Source: Thermaceae bacterium
Lineage (GTDB): Bacteria > Deinococcota > Deinococci > Deinococcales > Marinithermaceae
Assembly: GCA_026989475.1 (NCBI GenBank)
Contig: JALSJG010000230.1
Location: 1-10,971 of the forward strand
Length of the DNA stretch: 10,971 nt
Direction of reading: 5' to 3'
The position numbers were made by a program, and so were the translations under genes. Positions 6,160 through 10,971 of the stretch are shown here, one piece after another (within the stretch, counting starts at the first letter, position 1; the number at the start of each line of letters is the position of its first letter). A model generated the notes under the pieces. The model was given only the letters and a program-made list of their open reading frames with translations. It was not told the DNA's origin and made no database searches.

Positions 6160-6705
6160 GGGATCAAGTCCGACCGCTGGATTCGGGCGATGGCCGCTCG
6201 GGGGATGATCGAGCCCTTCGAGGAACGGCTGGTGCGCGAGGGGGTGATCAGCTACGGCCTTTCCTCGTTCGGCTACGACCTCCGGGCGGCGCCGGAGTGG
6301 AAGGTCTTCACCGACGTGTACGGCGCGGTGGTGGACCCGAAGCGCTTCGACGAGCGGGCGTTCGTCTCCATCGAGGCCGACGAGGTGCTGATCCCCCCCA
6401 ACTCCTTCGCCCTCACCCGCTCGATCGAGTACATCCGCATGCCGGAGAACGTGCTCGGGATCGCGCTCGGCAAGTCCACCTACGCCCGCTGCGGGATCGT
6501 GGTGCACGTCACGCCGCTGGAGCCCGGATGGGAGGGGCACGTCACCCTCGAGATCTCGAACACCACCCCCCTCCCCGCCCGGGTCTACGCCGGGGAGGGG
6601 ATCGTCCAGATCGTCTTCTTCGAGGGCGAGCGGCCCGAGGTGACCTACGCCGACCGGCGGGGCAAGTACCAGGGCCAGCGCGGGGTCACCCTGCCCCGGG
6701 TGTAG
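6157..6705 (+). CDS. dcd: dCTP deaminase
   Basis: Dcd deaminates dCTP to dUTP, the precursor of dUMP for thymidylate synthesis, in the cytoplasm as a trimer. From ATG 6157 the 182 residues begin MGIKSDRWIRAMA, the usual start of the family, so the GTG nine bases earlier is rejected. Conserved blocks follow in order: IEPF (18-21), the SYGLSSFGYD motif (32-41), IPPNSFAL (79-86), GKSTYAR with S107 and R111, TPLEPGWEGHVTLE with catalytic Glu E132, and the C-terminal GKYQGQRGVTLP (169-180). S107, R111 and E132 correspond to S111, R115 and E138 of the E. coli enzyme. Length and motifs match the shorter, Pseudomonas-like form. Bifunctional dCTP deaminase/dUTPase activity cannot be excluded by reading alone. 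The gene is probably expressed from a leaderless mRNA and is followed after 2 nt by the cyclophilin gene. Confidence 0.97.
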   Translation: MGIKSDRWIRAMAARGMIEPFEERLVREGVISYGLSSFGYDLRAAPEWKVFTDVYGAVVDPKRFDERAFVSIEADEVLIPPNSFALTRSIEYIRMPENVLGIALGKSTYARCGIVVHVTPLEPGWEGHVTLEISNTTPLPARVYAGEGIVQIVFFEGERPEVTYADRRGKYQGQRGVTLPRV

Positions 6706-6707
6706 CC

Positions 6708-7226
6708 GTGCGCCTGCTTCCCCCGCTTAGCCAGCAACCGGTGCGCCGGTTTGCCCGCCCGGAGTGGGTGCTAAAGCCCGGCCTTCGCTACTACGCCGCG
6801 ATCGAGACCGAGGTGGGCCGCCTGCTCCTTTTCCTTTTCCCCGAGCACGCGCCCCGCACCGTGAACGCCTTCGTCTTCCTCGCCCGGCATCGGTTTTACG
6901 ACGGGCTTTTCTGGCACCGGGTGGTGCCCGGCTACGTGGTCCAGACCGGCGACCCCACCGGGACCGGCGAGGGCCACGCGGGGTTTTTCTTCCCCCTGGA
7001 GACCGGTCCCGGTGCGTCCTACGACGACCTTGGCTGGGCGGGCATTGCCCGAAGAAAAGGGGATTTTCGGGGCAGCTCGCAGTTTTTCCTCACCCTCGCC
7101 CCGGCGACCAAGCTCGACTGCCGCTACACCCGCTTCGGCCGGGTGGTGGAGGGGCGGGACCTGCTTGCCCGGATCTCCGCGGGGGATCGGATCGCCCGCC
7201 TCGTGATCCTGGTGGAGGAGGCGTGA
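6708..7226 (+). CDS. cyclophilin-type peptidyl-prolyl cis-trans isomerase
   Basis: The enzyme speeds cis-trans isomerisation of Xaa-Pro bonds during protein folding. The GTG 2 nt after dcd gives 172 residues with no signal peptide, so it is cytoplasmic. A GTG at 6741 is a possible later start. A roughly 28-residue N-terminal extension precedes the cyclophilin fold. Recognisable blocks are EHAPRTVNAFVFLA (46-59), WHRVVPGYVVQTGDPTGTG (69-87), SSQFFLTL (123-130) and RFGRVVEG (142-149). R71, Q79 and F127 match R55, Q63 and F113 of human cyclophilin A. The position of W121, important for cyclosporin binding, appears to be K135, and the Phe of the FMxQ motif is Y76, so the drug-binding pocket differs. 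The end overlaps the HAD phosphatase start by 4 bases, indicating translational coupling. Confidence 0.92.
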   Translation: MRLLPPLSQQPVRRFARPEWVLKPGLRYYAAIETEVGRLLLFLFPEHAPRTVNAFVFLARHRFYDGLFWHRVVPGYVVQTGDPTGTGEGHAGFFFPLETGPGASYDDLGWAGIARRKGDFRGSSQFFLTLAPATKLDCRYTRFGRVVEGRDLLARISAGDRIARLVILVEEA

Positions 7227-7870
7227 GGGTCGTCGTCTTCGACCTCGACGGCACCCTGGTGGACTCGATCGGGGAGATCCTGGAAAGTTTCTCCGCCACC
7301 GCGCGGGCCTTTGGCCTTCCCTTCGAGGAGGCCGCGGTCCGGGCGCTGATCGGGCGGCCGCTTCGGGAGACCTTCCGCCGTCTCTACCCCGGCGAGGACC
7401 CCGATCCCCTGGTGGCCTTCTACCGCGAGCACCACCTCGCCCACCTGGGGGAGCGGGCCCGGCCCTACCCCGGGGTGGAACGGGTGCTCGGGGAGCTCAG
7501 GGCCGCCGGCTTCCCCCTCGCGGTCGCCACCACCAAGCGCACCGCCACCGCCCGGCGCTTGCTCCTTCGGGTGGGGCTTTTTTCCTTCTTCGACCACGTC
7601 CAGGGCACCGACGGGGGGATGGCCCCGAAACCCGCCCCCGACGTGGTGGTGGCCGCCGCCCGCGCCGCCGGCGGCCGGCCCGGCTGGATGGTGGGGGACA
7701 CCGCGCTCGACCTGCGAGCCGGGCGGGCGGCCGGGGCCCGGGTCTACGCCGTCACCTGGGGGGCGGGAAGCCCCGAGGCGCTCGCCGCCCTCGCCCCCGA
7801 CCGGCTCGAGCCCACCCTCGACGCCCTGCCCGAGGCCCTCGGGCTTGCCCGTGCCAAGGGGAACGGGTAA
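7223..7870 (+). CDS. HAD-superfamily phosphatase (phosphoglycolate phosphatase-like)
   Basis: The 215-residue protein has all four HAD motifs: motif I DLDGT (nucleophile D7, acid/base D9), motif II T103 or T104 in VATTK, motif III K136 in APKPAPD, and motif IV GDTALD with D159 and D163. An alpha-helical cap (about 15-80) between motifs I and II places it with the subfamily I enzymes related to phosphoglycolate phosphatase (Gph) and similar sugar-phosphate phosphatases. The GTG at 7223 overlaps the cyclophilin stop as GTGA and leads straight into VVVFDLDG, so this start is well supported. The exact substrate is not determined. Removing 2-phosphoglycolate, a DNA-repair product, is the common role of close relatives. 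The stop TAA forms part of the -10 box of the next gene. Confidence 0.92.
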   Translation: MRVVVFDLDGTLVDSIGEILESFSATARAFGLPFEEAAVRALIGRPLRETFRRLYPGEDPDPLVAFYREHHLAHLGERARPYPGVERVLGELRAAGFPLAVATTKRTATARRLLLRVGLFSFFDHVQGTDGGMAPKPAPDVVVAAARAAGGRPGWMVGDTALDLRAGRAAGARVYAVTWGAGSPEALAALAPDRLEPTLDALPEALGLARAKGNG

Positions 7871-7884
7871 ACTCGCCGCTTATG
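7845..7884 (+). promoter_or_regulatory. leaderless promoter of the YqhA-family gene, overlapping the HAD stop codon
   Basis: TTGCCC (7845-7850), exactly 17 bp, then TAAACT (7868-7873); the ATG follows 8 nt later at 7882. The TAA of TAAACT is the stop codon of the HAD gene. The 8 nt before the ATG (CGCCGCTT) contain no Shine-Dalgarno, so a leaderless mRNA is the simplest reading. Confidence 0.65.
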
Positions 7885-8352
7885 AGGCTTATTGAGCGTG
7901 TCTTTGAAGGATTCCTCTGGTCGAGCCGCTGGTTGATGCTCCTCCCCGTGCTCTCCCTGCTGGCGGGGGCGTTTTACTTCGCGGCGACGGCGGTCGCCGA
8001 CGTCGTCCAGGGCTTTGCCGCGCGCGGCCCCGAGGCGGTGACCCGGCTCGTACAGGCGCTGGATGCGAGCCTGCTCGCGGCCGTGTTCGTGATCTTCGCG
8101 CTCGGGCTTTACGAGCTCTTCCTTTCCCCTTTAGAGGTGAAAAACGGGGTCTTTTCCCGGGTGCTCGAGGTCCTCGACCTCGACGACCTCAAGGCCAAGC
8201 TCGGCAAGGTCGTGATCATGCTCTTGGTGGTGAAGTTCTTCGAGAAGGTCCAGTTCCTCGAGCCCAAGACCCCCCTCGACGTGCTGATCTTCGCCGCCTC
8301 GATCGGGCTGCTCGCGGCGGCGCTCTGGCTGATCCGGGAGCGGGAAGGTTAG
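7882..8352 (+). CDS. YqhA/UPF0114 family membrane protein
   Basis: The 156-residue protein has an N-terminal SSRWLML segment like the family's xxSRWLL start. Membrane segments lie at about 18-40, 62-83, 106-123 (weaker, mixed with charges) and 131-151, so three or four helices. A central YELFLSPLE segment (77-85) and a following LDLDDLKAKLGKVV segment (98-111) match the conserved GYExFVS and LkxKl blocks of UPF0114. It should sit in the inner membrane; no biochemical function is known for the family. The ATG was chosen because it begins immediately before the conserved helix and follows a good -10 box. It lies 11 nt after the HAD gene but probably has its own promoter. No hairpin terminator is visible in the 81 bases after it. 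Confidence 0.8.
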   Translation: MRLIERVFEGFLWSSRWLMLLPVLSLLAGAFYFAATAVADVVQGFAARGPEAVTRLVQALDASLLAAVFVIFALGLYELFLSPLEVKNGVFSRVLEVLDLDDLKAKLGKVVIMLLVVKFFEKVQFLEPKTPLDVLIFAASIGLLAAALWLIREREG

Positions 8353-8377
8353 GTTTATATTCCGGCGCTCAGCTTCA

Positions 8378-8406
8378 TTGACACCAAGAAGAAAAGAAGG
8401 TAGACT
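8378..8406 (+). promoter_or_regulatory. strong sigma-A-type promoter for the unknown-protein/DUF505 operon
   Basis: A perfect TTGACA (8378-8383) is separated by exactly 17 purine- and A-rich bases from TAGACT (8401-8406). Start of transcription is expected near 8413, giving a leader of about 20 nt that holds the Shine-Dalgarno. It is the best promoter in the window. Confidence 0.85.
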
Positions 8407-8416
8407 CGCAAATAGC

Positions 8417-8424
8417 AAGGGAGG
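8417..8424 (+). promoter_or_regulatory. Shine-Dalgarno of the unknown 242-residue protein
   Basis: AAGGGAGG ends 9 nt before the ATG at 8434 and fixes this start. Unlike dcd and the YqhA-type gene, this gene clearly uses leadered translation. Confidence 0.75.
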
Positions 8425-8433
8425 CGTCAGCCT

Positions 8434-9162
8434 ATGAAGAAACGAAAGAGCAAGCTTACCGCCGAGGAGCTCGAGAAAAAACACCAGGTCGCCCTGAATA
8501 CCTTCGTGCGCGAGGTCTGGGGCGAGATCCCCGCCGAGGCCGAGGTCAAGCTCAAAAGCCTCAAGGCCTGGGGCTTCGATCTCGTCTTCGGGCTCCGGGG
8601 CGGCGAGGAGGCGGTCTTCGTCTCCGAGACTGAGAAGGGCCGCGAGGTCGGGGACGTCTACGAGGAGGCGGGGGAGACCTTCGAGGTCCGCGAGATCGTG
8701 AAGGAACTGCCCAAGGGGGCAAAGCTCTTGATCCGGGTCGCGCTCGAGGAGCGCCGCGGGGTGATCCGCGCCTACTACCGTTCGGCCCGCGGCGAGGAGA
8801 CCGAGCTCTTCGTGCTTCCGGCGGCCGAGCTTTTGCTCGCCTACTTCAAAAAGCGGGGCTTTGGCAAGCTGCTCGAGGCCTTCCACTCCTCGGGCCTTAC
8901 CACCGAGTTCATCCAGAAAAACGGCGAGGCCGGCCGGGCCTACCCCTTCGAGGCGCTTCCCCCGAAGATGCGCCGGGCGCTCCGGGAGGCCCGGGACGTG
9001 CTCAGGAAACACGCCGGCGTGGGCCGCTTCACCCTGGTCTACTTTGGCAAAAACAAGGACGACGAGGACCGCTACGTGGTCACCTGGCTCCTTCCCACCA
9101 TCCGGCTTTTCGACGTGGACGTGGCCGAGCACGTGGACAAGCTGCTCGCCGCGCTCGACTAA
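8434..9162 (+). CDS. hypothetical protein, first gene of the DUF505 operon
   Basis: I do not recognise this 242-residue protein. It starts with a basic run (MKKRKSK) followed by a charged helix (about 9-30). The middle (about 45-130) alternates hydrophobic and charged residues in short blocks, suggesting a beta-rich domain (for example FDLVFGL, EAVFVSE, KLLIRVAL, GVIRAYYRS). The C-terminal part holds a helical stretch (129-150 and 175-193), then FTLVYFGKNKDDEDRYVVTW (199-218) and an amphipathic end. There is no signal peptide, membrane helix or cysteine, so it should be a soluble cytoplasmic protein. It is separated by 13 nt from the DUF505 gene, whose Shine-Dalgarno overlaps its stop codon, and both are driven by the strong promoter at 8378. 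A shared role with the DUF505 protein is therefore likely, but its nature cannot be read from the sequence. Confidence 0.85.
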   Translation: MKKRKSKLTAEELEKKHQVALNTFVREVWGEIPAEAEVKLKSLKAWGFDLVFGLRGGEEAVFVSETEKGREVGDVYEEAGETFEVREIVKELPKGAKLLIRVALEERRGVIRAYYRSARGEETELFVLPAAELLLAYFKKRGFGKLLEAFHSSGLTTEFIQKNGEAGRAYPFEALPPKMRRALREARDVLRKHAGVGRFTLVYFGKNKDDEDRYVVTWLLPTIRLFDVDVAEHVDKLLAALD

Positions 9163-9169
9163 AGGAGGT
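9161..9169 (+). promoter_or_regulatory. full-length Shine-Dalgarno of the DUF505 gene, overlapping the previous stop
   Basis: AAAGGAGGT is a nine-base match to the expected bacterial anti-Shine-Dalgarno and ends 6 nt before the ATG at 9176. Its first two bases belong to the stop TAA (9160-9162) of the preceding gene, so translation of the two genes can be coupled. Confidence 0.85.
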
Positions 9170-9175
9170 TCGAGG

Positions 9176-10971
9176 ATGGTCATCACCAAGAAACACGCGA
9201 TCGCCCTGGAAAAGCTTCTGGCCGACGAGGAGGCGGGCAAGCCCTACACCCCGGTGGAGGAGGTGGACGAGGACACCTTCGACGAGCTCGAGATGATGGG
9301 GCTCGCCCGCTATCAGAGCCCGGTGAAGATCGTGCCCACCTACCTCGGGCGTGAGCTCGCCTACCTGCTCCGGGAGCTCTACCGGCAGGGGCCGAAGCCC
9401 TACGCCGAGGACGAGGAGGAGGTGGGCGGCGACCTGGTGATCCTCGAGGGCCGGGGCCTTGCGGCTCCTGAAGATTGGGAGGAGGGCTGGCGGTGGCTCG
9501 GCACCGAGGTGATCGCCATGCTGGACGCCGCTGATCGGGCCGGGCGCGTCGGCCCCAAGGCCGAGGGTCCCCTCATGGAGCGGGGGCTTGCGGTGCGGGT
9601 GCGCGACCGGGAGAAGAAGGCCGAGTACCTCACCCTCTCCGACGCGGGGCGGCGGGTGCTCGAGCTCTACCGCGCCGCCGAGCCCGGGCTTGAGATCTCC
9701 GCCGAGCTCGCCGAGGTGATCCGCAAGGTGCCGGTGGGCCCGGCGCCGGCCTCCGAGCTCCCCACCGGGAGCCACGAGGAGCACATGCTCGAGGCGATGC
9801 GGCTCATCGCCTACTCGGTGCCGGCTTCCGACGTCTACGCCTTCACCGCGCTCGGGCAGGCGGTGAAGCGGGCGCTCATGCTCGGGGGGTTCGGCACCGG
9901 CGACGTGCTCACCTCCGATATCCTCTGGGCCCTCGCCGATTACGCCGACCGCGGCGAGGCCACCGAGGCGGCGCTCGCCACCCTGCAGGCCCTCGGCTAC
10001 GTGGGTCCCTCGGGGGAGCTTCTTCCCGCCGGGGAGTGGGCGCTTGAAGCGCTCCGGCTCTACACCGAAGGGGCGCGGCCCGACGTGTGGTCGTTTGCCA
10101 TCGAGGCCGAGGAGGCCGAGGTCCTGAAGACGATCGCCGCGCTTTGGAAGAAGGCCGAGCAAAACCCCGAGGAGGTCCCCACCTTCGAGCGGCTCCGCCG
10201 GGAGATGGTGGACCGCAAGGTCAAGGAATACAAGGCCCTGGTAGAGAAGTACGGCCGCCGGCTCGACGAGCTTCCCAAGAAAAAGCAGGAGATCGCGAAG
10301 AAGTTCGCCGAGGCCAAGGACCTCGCCAAGTGGTACGAAGAGAACTTCGACCTCCGCGAGGCGCTCATGAGCCTCGAGTCCTTCCAGCTCGTCGAGAGCA
10401 CGGTGGACGAGAAGGGCCGCGAGGTCTTCCGCCTCACCGAGCTCGGCGAGCAGGTCCGGGCCGACCAGGAGCGGGCCGAGCGCGACGTGCCCTCGGTGGC
10501 GGTGAAGGCGATCACGATGACCCGGAAGACCTTTAGCGCCCCGGGGCTCGAGTGGTACCAGGCGGGGCGCGAGGCGGGGCTGCTAGGCACCGGCGAGCCC
10601 ACCGAGTCGGGCTACCTCTACGCCCACCTCGCCGAGCACGTCCGGCGCAGCCCCCACCTCTCGAAGTACGAGCTCCTCGTCTTCCACAAGATCCCCGCCC
10701 GGGGCATGACCGAGGAGGAGCTCTACGAGGCCCTTCGGGGCAAGCTCGACCGCGAGCGAATCCGCTGGGCGCTGGAGAAACTCGAGGCCCGCCACCTGAT
10801 CGAGATCCTCCCCGACGGCAACATCGTCGAGACCGAGGCGGGCGAGCTCCTCGACCGGGCGCTTGCGGGCGTGCCGGAGGGCTTTGGCAACCCGGTGACC
10901 CCGCTCGTGGTCCGGCTCCTCCGGGCGCTCCGCGAGGTGGGCACCCTCTACGTCAAGGAAAAGCGGGTGCG
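9176..10971 (+). CDS. DUF505-type multi-winged-helix protein, 3' end outside window
   Basis: The frame stays open from ATG 9176 to the window edge: 598 codons and no stop, so the gene continues. The protein is soluble and charged, with no cysteine in the visible part. I recognise it as probably DUF505 (Pfam DUF505), a family of unknown function mainly in thermophilic bacteria and archaea; this is from memory. Several stretches look like winged-helix units, with a helix ending in a [GR]xL[VAI] turn, a short beta hairpin and an LTxxGxxxL helix: about 36-70, 105-165 (YLTLSDAGRRVLELY), 245-296, 395-430 (FRLTELGEQV) and 497-562 (VETEAGELLDRAL). A Lys/Glu-rich helical stretch (about 337-392) separates the third and fourth. 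Such units suggest nucleic-acid or protein binding, but no catalytic motif is visible. It is the second gene of a two-gene or longer operon. Confidence 0.75.
   Translation, partial: MVITKKHAIALEKLLADEEAGKPYTPVEEVDEDTFDELEMMGLARYQSPVKIVPTYLGRELAYLLRELYRQGPKPYAEDEEEVGGDLVILEGRGLAAPEDWEEGWRWLGTEVIAMLDAADRAGRVGPKAEGPLMERGLAVRVRDREKKAEYLTLSDAGRRVLELYRAAEPGLEISAELAEVIRKVPVGPAPASELPTGSHEEHMLEAMRLIAYSVPASDVYAFTALGQAVKRALMLGGFGTGDVLTSDILWALADYADRGEATEAALATLQALGYVGPSGELLPAGEWALEALRLYTEGARPDVWSFAIEAEEAEVLKTIAALWKKAEQNPEEVPTFERLRREMVDRKVKEYKALVEKYGRRLDELPKKKQEIAKKFAEAKDLAKWYEENFDLREALMSLESFQLVESTVDEKGREVFRLTELGEQVRADQERAERDVPSVAVKAITMTRKTFSAPGLEWYQAGREAGLLGTGEPTESGYLYAHLAEHVRRSPHLSKYELLVFHKIPARGMTEEELYEALRGKLDRERIRWALEKLEARHLIEILPDGNIVETEAGELLDRALAGVPEGFGNPVTPLVVRLLRALREVGTLYVKEKRV

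Noticed and set aside
6297..6707. Upstream extension of the cyclophilin frame through dcd
   Set aside because: The dcd frame is unmistakable, so the overlapping stretch is a shadow; the cyclophilin begins at GTG 6708 or possibly 6741.
8353..8377. Possible terminator after the YqhA-family gene
   Set aside because: No stem of useful length with a T run could be found; only a short AT-rich patch is present.

Overview
The window is compact, very GC-rich bacterial DNA (third codon positions mostly G or C, many GTG starts, short intergenic gaps). Gene content and promoter style point to the Deinococcus-Thermus phylum, most likely a thermophilic member of the Thermales. Supporting signs are a five-domain ribosomal protein S1 with a basic tail, a DUF505-type protein, proteins almost free of cysteine, and several genes whose start codon lies 6-8 nt after a TANNNT -10 box, the leaderless-mRNA arrangement common in that phylum. 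This assignment is inferred from proteins and signals, not from rRNA.

Layout, left to right. (1) 2-3549, plus strand: the 3' two thirds of an MFS transporter, overlapped by one base by a cytoplasmic molybdopterin oxidoreductase, then a secreted zinc hydrolase of the phospholipase C / S1-P1 nuclease superfamily. (2) 3555-3583: a perfect 12-bp hairpin between converging genes, a likely shared terminator. (3) 3600-6106, minus strand: a coiled-coil C4 zinc-ribbon protein followed by rpsA, with its own promoter and a structured 5' leader between them. (4) 6144-8352, plus strand: dcd (dCTP deaminase), a cyclophilin, a HAD phosphatase and a YqhA/UPF0114 membrane protein. (5) 8378 to the window end, plus strand: an excellent -35/-10 promoter driving an unrecognised soluble protein and a large DUF505-type protein cut by the window edge.

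Most genes are housekeeping: translation (rpsA), pyrimidine nucleotide supply (dcd), protein folding (cyclophilin) and phosphate-ester hydrolysis (HAD). The accessory elements are the transporter/molybdoenzyme pair, the secreted zinc hydrolase and the uncharacterised two-gene operon at the right end.

The most interesting signals are: the rpsA leader, where a 10-bp long-range stem encloses two hairpins and ends one base before the Shine-Dalgarno; candidate leaderless promoters placed across or next to the stop codon of the preceding gene; and the unknown-protein/DUF505 operon, whose DUF505 protein seems built of repeated winged-helix-like units. No IS element, CRISPR array, tRNA or rRNA was seen, and no gene-free stretch exceeds about 150 bases.
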